Assembly: GCA_005888395.1 (NCBI GenBank)
Contig: VAXF01000055.1
Span: 1 to 6,862, forward strand
Source: Actinomycetota bacterium
Lineage (GTDB): Bacteria > Actinomycetota > Acidimicrobiia > Acidimicrobiales > AC-25
Direction: 5' to 3'
DNA: 6,862 nt
A program made the position numbers and the translations under genes. This document shows positions 1 to 5,690 of the stretch, in pieces. The first letter of the stretch is position 1; every line of letters begins with the position of its first letter. Under the pieces are notes generated by a model. It saw nothing but the letters and a program-made list of their open reading frames with translations. It was not told the DNA's origin and ran no database searches.

Positions 1-734
1 CCGGCTGCGTCGGCAAGGCCGACGAGAAGAACCCGGGGCTCTTACCGGATCGGGCCCAGTACCCGAACGGCGGGGGTAGCCACTACCAAGGTGACAACAA
101 CAACGGCTACGAGTGCGACGGCAACCACGGGATCGCCCAGACCAACCCCGCCCACACCGGGTGCGGGACGACCACCGGCTTCACGATCGCGGGCACCACC
201 ACCACCGGCGGGACCACCACCGGCGGGACCACCGGCGGCACGACCGGCGGCACGACCGGCGGGACCACCACCGGCGGGACCACCGGCGGCACAACCGGCG
301 GCACGACGACGTCCGGGACGACCACGACCGGCGGCACGACCTCGGGCACGACGGGTAGCGGCACGACCACGTCCGGCGGCGGGCCCACGACGACCGGTGC
401 CACGACTGGCGGCACGACTGGTGGAAGCACCGGCGTGAGCGCGCAGTCGACGGGCACCGGCGGTCCCAGCGTCCTCGGCGAGACCTTCGAGTCCCCGCCC
501 CCGCCGGCGCCGGCTCCCGCACCCGGCCAAGCGGCGGCCGGGGCCGAGGTCAGCCCGGCGGCTGCTCAAGCGGCGCCGGCGGCGCCCGCTCCGGCCAGTA
601 CGCCGGCGACGGCCGTGAAGCCCGGGGCCCTGGCGTTCACCGGCAGTCGGGACGCGCCGAGGCTGGTGGTGCTGGGCCTCGGGTTCGTGCTCGGTGGCTC
701 GCTCCTACGGAGGCGTGCCCGCCGGCTCGTCTGA
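1..734 (+). CDS. Cell-wall-anchored surface protein with Thr-Gly stalk and LAFTG sorting signal (5' end outside window)
   Basis: Partial gene: the frame is open from position 3 (243 residues visible) and ends at TGA 732-734. Visible residues 1-54 contain three cysteines (2, 38, 54) and a segment GDNNNGYECDGN (about 30-41) that resembles the acidic/Asn calcium-binding loop of Excalibur-like or related extracellular repeats; metal binding is inference. Residues about 56-144 are almost only Thr and Gly (some Ser), a low-complexity stalk. Residues about 160-205 are Pro/Ala rich. The C-terminus has LAFTG (210-214, bases 630-644), a hydrophobic stretch (about 221-235) and the basic tail RRRARR. This order is a sortase substrate, and Ala at the second motif position is the form associated with class E sortases of high-G+C actinobacteria. 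The protein is probably exported and covalently attached to peptidoglycan, but the signal peptide and any functional domain lie outside the window. No link to the sterol genes is evident. Confidence 0.82.
   Translation, partial: GCVGKADEKNPGLLPDRAQYPNGGGSHYQGDNNNGYECDGNHGIAQTNPAHTGCGTTTGFTIAGTTTTGGTTTGGTTGGTTGGTTGGTTTGGTTGGTTGGTTTSGTTTTGGTTSGTTGSGTTTSGGGPTTTGATTGGTTGGSTGVSAQSTGTGGPSVLGETFESPPPPAPAPAPGQAAAGAEVSPAAAQAAPAAPAPASTPATAVKPGALAFTGSRDAPRLVVLGLGFVLGGSLLRRRARRLV
192..432 (+). repeat. Thr/Gly-coding low-complexity repeat with a 51-bp tandem duplication
   Basis: The stretch is built from ACC/ACG (Thr) and GGC/GGG (Gly) codons in short 9-12 base units. Within it, 207-257 and 258-308 are adjacent copies of a 51-base unit (17 codons) that differ at only two bases (242/293 and 257/308). 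The unit keeps the reading frame, so copy-number change alters stalk length without a frameshift. It encodes the stalk of the surface protein and is not a CRISPR array. Confidence 0.85.
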
Positions 735-747
735 GGCCGGCGAGCCG
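723..747. terminator. Possible bidirectional terminator hairpin between convergent genes
   Basis: CGGCTCGTC (723-731) pairs with GGCGAGCCG (739-747) to give a 9-bp stem with one G-U wobble and a 7-base loop that contains the stop codon of the surface-protein gene. It lies at the meeting point of two convergent genes whose stops are 20 bases apart. There is no T-tract on either side, so intrinsic termination is plausible but not shown; hairpins without U-tracts are common at gene ends in high-G+C actinobacteria. Confidence 0.4.
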
Positions 748-754
748 ATAGGCG

Positions 755-1861
755 TCAGCGCTGGAACTCGGGGATGACGTGCGTGCCGATGAGCTCGATC
801 GACTGCATGACCTTCTCGTGCGGGATCTTGTACGGGTTGACCAGGCACAGCAGCAGGTCGCAGCCGGCCTCCTCGTAACGCCTGCACGCCTCGATGCACT
901 CGTCGGGGTCGCCGACGACGGATGAGCCCGTCGTGTGCAGGTAGTCGAAGGTCATGTAGTCCAGCTCGCCCGCCCGCTGGTGCTGGAGGATCGGCGCGGC
1001 GTAGTCGTAGGAGCCGAGCTCCTTTCCCTCGAGCCACTCGGCTACCGAGCCGATGAGCTTGGCCCCGTGCTGCGCGTACCAAGGGAACGACTCCTCGGCG
1101 ACGGCGTACGCCTCCTCCTTGGTCGGCGCGCAGTGGACCATGGTGAACGTCGCCGCCTGGTCGTTGACGAACTTGCCGACGGGGTCGGCACACGCGGCCA
1201 GCCCCTGGCGGTACAGGTCGATGCGGCCCTTCAGCTCCTCGGGCGGAACGCCGACGGTGAACGAGCACAACCCGATGCCGGCCCGCCCGACCTGGCCGTG
1301 CCCGTCGGGGCTGCTGGTCGCACCCCAGAGCGGCGGGTGCGGCTTCTGGAGGGGCTTGGGAAGCACTCGCCGCGGCGGCATCTGCCAGTGCTTGCCCTCG
1401 AACTCGTAGAGATCGTTGGTCCAGCAGCCGACGATGTGGCGCAGGGCCTCCTCCCACATCTCCCGCGTCTGGTGCGGGTCGATGCCGAACCCCTCGAGCT
1501 CGGCGCGCGTCGACGAGCGACCGGAGCCGAACTCGACGCGCCCGTCGCTGAGCAGGTCGAGGACCGCCGCCGACTCCGCGGAGCGCACGGGGTGGTTGTA
1601 CGGCTTCGGCATCAGCCGCACGCCGTAGCCGATCCGCAGGTTCTTGGTCTGGGCCGCGATGGCGCCATAGAGGATCTCGGGGTTCGAGCAGTGCGAGTAC
1701 TCCTCGAGGAAGTGGTGCTCCACCGTCCAGAAGCTGTGGAACCCGACCCGGTCGCCGAGCACCGCCTGCTCGAGCGTGTTCTTGTAGGCCCAGTACTCGC
1801 TTCGGTCCGTCCACGGCCGGGCGACCGGGATCTCGTAGAACAGCGCGAACTTCATGCCCAT
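755..1861 (-). CDS. LLM-class flavin-dependent oxidoreductase (luciferase-like monooxygenase family)
   Basis: A 368-residue protein of the bacterial luciferase-like family (PF00296 type), the usual length for a single-domain TIM-barrel member. Visible marks are the N-terminal strand KFALFYEIPVARPW, WTVEHHF (residues 45-51), and a segment at 91-116 with NHP before it and LDLLSDGRVEFGSGR, which matches the typical HPvrxAE...LDxLSxGRvexGxGR pattern. Family members use FMNH2 or reduced F420; the sequence alone does not decide which. It diverges from the CYP142 gene and shares a 70-bp promoter region with a KstR-like operator. In M. tuberculosis an LLM gene (Rv3520c) also lies near cyp142 in the cholesterol cluster, so a role in sterol breakdown is likely, but the substrate is unknown. 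Start: ATG at 1861 has GAGGGGG nine bases upstream; the second ATG, at 1855 (MKFALFYE), has GAGG at the same distance and fits the usual family start, so either is possible. Confidence 0.9.
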   Translation of the reverse strand: MGMKFALFYEIPVARPWTDRSEYWAYKNTLEQAVLGDRVGFHSFWTVEHHFLEEYSHCSNPEILYGAIAAQTKNLRIGYGVRLMPKPYNHPVRSAESAAVLDLLSDGRVEFGSGRSSTRAELEGFGIDPHQTREMWEEALRHIVGCWTNDLYEFEGKHWQMPPRRVLPKPLQKPHPPLWGATSSPDGHGQVGRAGIGLCSFTVGVPPEELKGRIDLYRQGLAACADPVGKFVNDQAATFTMVHCAPTKEEAYAVAEESFPWYAQHGAKLIGSVAEWLEGKELGSYDYAAPILQHQRAGELDYMTFDYLHTTGSSVVGDPDECIEACRRYEEAGCDLLLCLVNPYKIPHEKVMQSIELIGTHVIPEFQR

Positions 1862-1901
1862 GCGCCTCGGCCCCCTCAGCTGATCGCTCGCCCTTGACCG
1901 C

Positions 1902-1915
1902 TAGAACGCGTTTCA
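1902..1915. promoter_or_regulatory. KstR-like operator in the LLM/cyp142 divergent promoter region
   Basis: TAGAACGCGTTTCA fits all eight fixed positions of TnnAACnnGTTnnA, the palindromic operator described for the TetR-family sterol-degradation repressor KstR in mycobacteria. It is centred in the 70-bp gap between divergent genes, 16 bases before the P450 ATG and 40 bases from the LLM start, so one bound dimer could control both. A TTGACC at 1894-1899 could be a -35 element for the P450 direction, but no good -10 follows at standard spacing. Derepression by a sterol-derived CoA ester is known for KstR; its presence in this organism is inferred. Confidence 0.68.
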
Positions 1916-1931
1916 GCGAGCATACGCGCTG

Positions 1932-3110
1932 ATGCAGCCGAACCTGCTCGACCGCGACTTCTACGCGGGCGACCCGTGGACCACATACGCCTGGCTGCGG
2001 GCGAACGCGCCGGTGTACTGGGACCCGGCCAGCGAGCTGTGGGCCCTGCTCCTGCACGAGGACGTGGTGTGGGCCGAGAAGCACCCCGAGCTGTTCTCGT
2101 CGGCCCAGGGCTCGCGCCCGAAGTCGGGCGCCAACCCGTCGATGATCGACTCGGACGACCCGCTCCACGCGCGCCGCCGCCGGCTCGTCTACAAGGGGTT
2201 CACACCGCGTCATGTGGCCGAGCAGGAGGACCACGTGCGCCGCATCACCGGCGAGCTGATTGACACGGTCGCACCGCTCGGCCGCTGTGACTTCGTGCGG
2301 GATCTGGCCGCACCGTTGCCGATGATCCTCATCGCCGAGATGCTCGGCGTGCCCCCCGAGGACCGCGACGTGCTGCAGCACTGGTCCGACGTGCTGATCT
2401 CGGGCGCGGACGGGCCCGAGAACGTCACCGACGAGGTCATGGCCACCGCAGTCGACTTCTACACCTACTGCGGCGAGATCATCGAGGCGCGGCGGAAGGA
2501 GCCGCGCGACGACCTCATCAGTCTTCTCGTGCACGCCGAGATCGACGGCGAGGCCCTCAGCCAGGACGAGCTGCTGGGAGAGTCGCTGCTGCTGCTCATC
2601 GGCGGCAACGAGACGACGCGCAACGTGATCTCGGGCGGGATGGAGGCGCTCCTGCGCGATCGCGGCGAGCGCCGGCGATTGCTCGGCGACGCCTCGTTGA
2701 TGCACACGGCCGTCGAGGAGTGCATCCGCTGGGTGACGCCCGTCATCAACATGGCCCGCACCGCAACGGACGACGTCGAGGTCCGGGGCCAGACGATCGA
2801 GAAGGGCCGGCAGCTGTTGCTCGTCTACGCGTCGGCCAACCGCGACGAGCGTGTCTTCGACGAGCCGCACCGTTTCGACGTGGCCCGCCATCCGAACCCG
2901 CACGTCTCGTTCGGCTTCGGCGGCCACTTCTGCCTGGGCGCCAGCCTGGCCCGGCTCGAGATAAGGGTGATCCTCGAGGAGGTGCTCCGCCGCCTGCCCG
3001 ACATGGAGCTCGCGACCGACGACCCGGTCGAGCGCACGCGCTCGTCGTTCATCCGGGGCATTCCGAGCATGCCCGTAGAGTTCACGGCGAACGACCGAGA
3101 GGGGCACTGA
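1932..3110 (+). CDS. cyp142: CYP142-type cytochrome P450, sterol side-chain terminal hydroxylase
   Basis: A 392-residue soluble bacterial P450 of full length. It has the I-helix oxygen-activation motif GGNETTR (224-230), the K-helix ExxR pair E263/R266 (EECIRW), and the heme loop FGFGGHFCLG with the thiolate ligand Cys334. Segments such as MIDSDDPLHARRRRLV, CDFVRDLAAPLPM and the I-helix region closely resemble M. tuberculosis CYP142A1 as I recall it, hence the family call. CYP142 enzymes oxidise the C26/C27 terminal methyl of cholesterol or cholest-4-en-3-one stepwise to the carboxylic acid, using ferredoxin and reductase encoded elsewhere. The start is fixed by an in-frame TAG at 1902-1904 with only this ATG near the family N-terminus; the Shine-Dalgarno is weak, so a short or leaderless transcript is possible. 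The stop overlaps the start of the next gene (TGATG), which suggests co-transcription and translational coupling. Close CYP families such as CYP125 are less likely. Confidence 0.9.
   Translation: MQPNLLDRDFYAGDPWTTYAWLRANAPVYWDPASELWALLLHEDVVWAEKHPELFSSAQGSRPKSGANPSMIDSDDPLHARRRRLVYKGFTPRHVAEQEDHVRRITGELIDTVAPLGRCDFVRDLAAPLPMILIAEMLGVPPEDRDVLQHWSDVLISGADGPENVTDEVMATAVDFYTYCGEIIEARRKEPRDDLISLLVHAEIDGEALSQDELLGESLLLLIGGNETTRNVISGGMEALLRDRGERRRLLGDASLMHTAVEECIRWVTPVINMARTATDDVEVRGQTIEKGRQLLLVYASANRDERVFDEPHRFDVARHPNPHVSFGFGGHFCLGASLARLEIRVILEEVLRRLPDMELATDDPVERTRSSFIRGIPSMPVEFTANDREGH
3097..3104 (+). promoter_or_regulatory. Ribosome binding site that fixes the selenoprotein start
   Basis: GAGAGGGG ends five bases before the ATG at 3110 and lies inside the last codons of the P450 gene. 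It supports a start at 3110, well upstream of the TGA at 3227, over a start after the TGA. No comparable site precedes the TTG at 3257. Confidence 0.6.
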
Positions 3111-3643
3111 TGGACCTGAACGCGCTCGAGCACGTGCGGCTGCGCGGCACCGACGGCGGCGAGCACCGGCTCGGCGACCTGTGGGCCGACCGCGCCGTCG
3201 TGCTCGTGTTCCTCCGTCACTTCGGCTGACTGCTCTGCCGCGAGCACGCCGCGCAGTTGCGCGACGCCCATGACGAGGTCCGCTCCGGAGGCGCCGATGT
3301 CGTCGCCATCGGCACCGGCGACCTCCGCTACGCGCACGCCTTTGTGGAGGACGAGCGCATCCCCTTCCTCGTCCTCGTCGACGACGACGCTCGTGCTGCT
3401 CGGGCTGCGTCGGTGCGGAGGGCGACGCCGTGGGGCCTCTTCGACCCGCGGAGCTTCCCAGGCGCGCGGCGCGCGCAAAGAGGCGGCCACCGCATCCGCA
3501 AGAGCGGGAAGCGCGTGACCCAGCTGGGCGCCACGTTCGTGGTCGGGCCGGGCTCGCGACTGCGCTACGAGCACCTCGACGAGCACACCGCCGACCACGC
3601 GCCGGTCAGCGACGTGATCGCGGCTGCGGCGAGCGATCGCTAG
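3110..3643 (+). CDS. Probable selenoprotein: AhpC-TSA_2 / PRX-like2 (SelU-related) thiol oxidoreductase with in-frame TGA = Sec40
   Basis: Reading TGA 3227-3229 as selenocysteine gives one 177-residue protein from ATG 3110 to TAG 3641-3643. The fold is thioredoxin-like: strand AVVLVFLRHFG (29-39), then U40-L-L-C43-REHAAQLR, then further core segments FLVLVDDD and QLGATFVVGPGSRLRY. Cys-containing relatives carry FLRHFGCxxCREH, so the TGA replaces the N-terminal, attacking Cys of the CxxC centre, giving UxxC. Family-like sequence continues in the same frame for 137 codons after the TGA, which argues against a decayed gene. The TGA is followed by C, a weak termination context, and a SECIS-like hairpin lies at 3247-3266. 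TGA also ends the neighbouring P450, LLM and second FadE genes, so the code is otherwise standard. Likely role: reduction of peroxides or disulfides, perhaps protecting the P450 system (inference). Automated calling would give a 39-residue fragment plus a false protein from TTG 3257, or a pseudogene. A Cys-to-stop mutation or sequencing error is the alternative. Confidence 0.83.
3227..3229 (+). other. In-frame TGA, predicted selenocysteine codon (Sec40)
   Basis: The codon is in frame with both ATG 3110 and the downstream open frame ending at 3643. It sits between FLRHFG and LLCREH, at the first position of the family's CxxC redox motif. One base separates TGA from either Cys codon, as is usual for Sec/Cys exchange within a family. 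Confidence 0.82.
3247..3266 (+). promoter_or_regulatory. Bacterial SECIS-like hairpin in the coding sequence
   Basis: CGCCGCGC (3247-3254) faces GCGCGACG (3259-3266) across an AGUU loop (3255-3258). The pairs are C3250-G3263 to C3254-G3259 (five G-C pairs), a C3249/A3264 mismatch, then two more G-C pairs. The loop starts after 25 bases beyond the TGA, within the roughly 16-37 base range for bacterial SECIS elements, and has G at its second position followed by U, as in the SelB-recognised loop. The hairpin lies in the codons for residues 46-53. High G+C makes chance hairpins common, so position and loop matter more than stem strength. Confidence 0.6.
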
Positions 3644-4461
3644 GGGTCGAGCGGGCGGTTGGTCCAGCCGCCCCGCCTGGTGCGGAACCAGCCGCCGGCC
3701 GCGTAGCTGCCGCCGTCGGCGTGCACGGTCGTACCCGTGACGAACGCCGACAGGTCGGAGGCGAGGAACAGCACCACGCCGGCGATGTCGTCGGGCGTCC
3801 CGAAGCGGCCCACCGGCACCCACTGCGGGATGAGCGGTTGCTGTTGCTCGGTGACCCAACGGTCGTAGGGGACCTGGAGCGTCTCGGTCAGGTCGGGCGC
3901 GACGGCATTGACTCGGATGCCGTGCGAGCCGAGCTCCATCGCGAGGCTCTTGGTGAACTGGGTGACGCCGCCCTTGAACGCCGCGTAGACCGCCGACTGC
4001 GGCTTGGCCCGAAACGCCTCGACGGTCGACACGTTGACGATGCTTCCGCCGCGCGCTCGTTCGACCATGCCCGGCACGATCGCCCGCGACACGAGGAACA
4101 CGTGCTCGAGGTTGACGCGGTAGAGCGCGTCCCACTCGTCCTTGATCGTCTCCCAGAAGTCCGTTGGCTTGAACAGGTAGTGGCCGACGTTGTTGACGAG
4201 CACGTCGACGGCACCCGCCGCGTCCGCCAGCTCGCCCACCTGGGCCGGGTCTGTGACGTCGACTACGACTGCACTGCCGGTGCCACCCGCCGCCTCGATC
4301 TCGGCCACCGTCTCGTTGGCGCGGGCTGCGTCCTGCTCGGCGACGACCACCGACGCGCCGTGGGCCGCGAACGTGAGCGAGATGCCCCTGCCGATACCGC
4401 CCCCGCCGCCGGTGACGACGGCGACCTTGCCGGCCAGCAGCGGGCCGGGCGGGACGACCAT
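3640..4461 (-). CDS. Short-chain dehydrogenase/reductase, probable NAD-dependent steroid or hydroxyacyl-CoA dehydrogenase
   Basis: A 273-residue classical SDR. The Rossmann motif TGGGGGIG is at 17-24, NNVG at 90-93, and the catalytic tetrad reads N117, S145, Y159, K163 (YAAFK). Acidic residues just after the second strand (E42, D44) favour NAD over NADP. The C-terminal HADGG, typical of FabG-like SDRs, is followed by a longer tail ending WTNRPLDP. It diverges from the FadE26-like gene and shares a KstR-like box with it. M. tuberculosis has a related arrangement, with an SDR (Rv3502c) reading away from fadE26, but this protein is shorter and I cannot say it is the same enzyme. Likely role: oxidation of a hydroxyl on a sterol ring or on a beta-hydroxyacyl-CoA side chain. 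The start at ATG 4461 gives the usual short leader before strand 1; the more upstream ATG at 4512 would overlap the opposite gene. No clear Shine-Dalgarno is seen. Its stop overlaps the convergent selenoprotein stop by four bases (CTAG). Confidence 0.88.
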   Translation of the reverse strand: MVVPPGPLLAGKVAVVTGGGGGIGRGISLTFAAHGASVVVAEQDAARANETVAEIEAAGGTGSAVVVDVTDPAQVGELADAAGAVDVLVNNVGHYLFKPTDFWETIKDEWDALYRVNLEHVFLVSRAIVPGMVERARGGSIVNVSTVEAFRAKPQSAVYAAFKGGVTQFTKSLAMELGSHGIRVNAVAPDLTETLQVPYDRWVTEQQQPLIPQWVPVGRFGTPDDIAGVVLFLASDLSAFVTGTTVHADGGSYAAGGWFRTRRGGWTNRPLDP

Positions 4462-4472
4462 CGGGGCCGAAC

Positions 4473-4486
4473 GATAACCTGTTCCA
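4473..4486. promoter_or_regulatory. KstR-like operator in the SDR/fadE26 divergent promoter region
   Basis: GATAACCTGTTCCA matches seven of eight fixed positions of TnnAACnnGTTnnA; only the first T is replaced by G, and the AACnnGTT core is intact. It lies in the 43-bp gap between divergent genes, 18 bases before the fadE26-like ATG and 11 bases from the SDR ATG. Finding a second such box at the only other divergent promoter in the window strengthens both calls. Confidence 0.58.
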
Positions 4487-4493
4487 ACTTTCC

Positions 4494-4500
4494 AAGGAGG
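4494..4500 (+). promoter_or_regulatory. Strong ribosome binding site of the fadE26-like gene
   Basis: AAGGAGG lies four bases before the ATG at 4505 and is the strongest Shine-Dalgarno in the window. It fixes the start and suggests high translation of the dehydrogenase pair. Confidence 0.75.
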
Positions 4501-4504
4501 CCGC

Positions 4505-5680
4505 ATGTACATCGGCTACACCGAGGAGCAGGAGGCGCTCCGGCAGGAGCTGCGGGCGTACTACGCCGAGCTCCTCACGCCCGAGGTCGAGGAGGCGCTC
4601 GGGCGCGGCGGCGGTGTGGGCCCGACCATGCGCCGCATCGTGCGCCGCATGGGCGAGGACGGCTGGCTCGGCATCGGCTGGCCGACGGAGTACGGGGGCC
4701 AGGGGCGCTCGGCCATCGAGCAGTTCGTGTTCTTCGACGAGTCGATGCGGGCCGGGGCGCCGGTGCCGATGCTGACGATCAACACCGTTGGCCCCACGAT
4801 CATGAACTTCGGCACCGATGAGCAGAAGGCGTTCTTCCTGCCCAAGATCCTCAAGGGCGAGATCCACTTCTGCATCGGCTACACGGAGCCGGGCGCGGGC
4901 ACCGACCTCGCGGCGCTGAAGACGAGGGCGGTGCGCGACGGCGACGAGTACGTCATCAACGGCCAGAAGATCTTCACGAGTCTCGCGGGCGACGCCGACT
5001 ACGTGTGGCTGGCCACCCGCACCGACCCCGAGGCGAAGAAGCACAAGGGCATCTCGATGTTCATCGTGCCGATGGACACGCCCGGCATCAGCGTGGTGCC
5101 GATGCGCCTCCTCGGCGAGCACAACATCAACCAGACCTTCTACGAGGACGTGCGGGTGCCGGCGGCCAACCTCGTCGGCGGCGAGAACAACGGCTGGGGC
5201 CTTATCACCAACCAGCTCAACCACGAGCGGGTCACGCTGTGCTCGCCCGGCATCGTCGAGCGCACGCTCGCCGAGGTGCGCAAGTGGGCGCAGGAGACCA
5301 AGCTCGCTGACGGAAGGCGGGTGGTCGACCAGGAGTGGGTCCAGCTCAACCTGGCGCGGGTCCACGCCAAGCTCGAGTTCCTCAAGCTCATCAACTGGAA
5401 GGTGGCGTGGTCGGCCACGCAGGGCCGGCTCGACGTCGCCGACGCGTCGACGACCAAGGTTTTCGGCACCGAGTTCTACCTGGAGGCGTTCCGGCTGATG
5501 TTCGAGATCGTCGGGCAGGTCGGCTACCTGAAGGAGGGCTCGCCCGAGGCGGTGCTCAAGTCCCGGCTCGAGCGGCTCTACCGCGGCCTGCTGATCCTCA
5601 CCTTCGGTGGCGGCACCAACGAGATCCAGCGTGACCTCATCGGCGTCTTCGGCCTCGGCATGCCGATGGCGAAGCGATAG
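4505..5680 (+). CDS. fadE26: Acyl-CoA dehydrogenase, FadE26 (ChsE4)-like catalytic subunit
   Basis: A 391-residue acyl-CoA dehydrogenase with all domains: N-terminal helices from YTEEQEALRQELR, the substrate/FAD segment IGYTEPGAGTD (124-134), a middle beta domain, and a C-terminal helical domain ending in FGGGTNEIQRD (from 367). The MCAD-type catalytic Glu position (YEGT) is Gly here, whereas E241 in NQLNHERV matches the isovaleryl-CoA dehydrogenase-type catalytic position used by FadE26. Segments WVQLNLARVHAK and LILTFGGGTNE are close to M. tuberculosis FadE26 as I recall it. With FadE27 it forms an alpha2beta2 enzyme that introduces the 2,3-double bond into CoA-activated cholesterol side chains such as 3-oxocholest-4-en-26-oyl-CoA, the product chain of CYP142 after CoA ligation. 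It is followed after 10 bases by its partner gene. Regulation by the KstR-like box upstream is likely. Confidence 0.88.
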   Translation: MYIGYTEEQEALRQELRAYYAELLTPEVEEALGRGGGVGPTMRRIVRRMGEDGWLGIGWPTEYGGQGRSAIEQFVFFDESMRAGAPVPMLTINTVGPTIMNFGTDEQKAFFLPKILKGEIHFCIGYTEPGAGTDLAALKTRAVRDGDEYVINGQKIFTSLAGDADYVWLATRTDPEAKKHKGISMFIVPMDTPGISVVPMRLLGEHNINQTFYEDVRVPAANLVGGENNGWGLITNQLNHERVTLCSPGIVERTLAEVRKWAQETKLADGRRVVDQEWVQLNLARVHAKLEFLKLINWKVAWSATQGRLDVADASTTKVFGTEFYLEAFRLMFEIVGQVGYLKEGSPEAVLKSRLERLYRGLLILTFGGGTNEIQRDLIGVFGLGMPMAKR

Positions 5681-5690
5681 GGGGCCGGTC

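Noticed and set aside
192..432. CRISPR-like array
   Set aside because: Repeats are short, without unique spacers, and translate as Thr-Gly in the frame of the surface protein.
1894..1926. Classical -35/-10 promoter for cyp142
   Set aside because: TTGACC is a fair -35, but the best -10 candidates are poor and lie 20 or more bases away; it is mentioned with the operator only.
705..3107. Long minus-strand open frame of about 800 codons
   Set aside because: It is the antisense of the P450 and an alternate frame of the LLM gene; the real genes have complete motifs and the shadow has none.
3227..3229. TGA as a simple nonsense mutation making a pseudogene
   Set aside because: The codon sits exactly at the family's redox Cys, the frame after it is full-length and family-like, and a SECIS-like hairpin follows. 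A sequencing error cannot be ruled out from one sequence, so this stays the main alternative.
3633..3640. GCGATCGC palindrome as a regulatory site
   Set aside because: It lies within the last codons of the selenoprotein gene, occurs in a GC-rich context where such palindromes are common, and has no supporting partner site.
3257..3643. Separate small gene starting at TTG 3257
   Set aside because: No ribosome site precedes it, it would begin in the middle of a thioredoxin-fold domain after the active site, and it is in frame with the upstream ATG at 3110.
5607..5690. Upstream extension of the fadE27 frame
   Set aside because: The extra 28 residues overlap fadE26 and do not resemble an acyl-CoA dehydrogenase N-terminus, whereas ATG 5691 has a ribosome site and the expected MDFGFTEEQ start.
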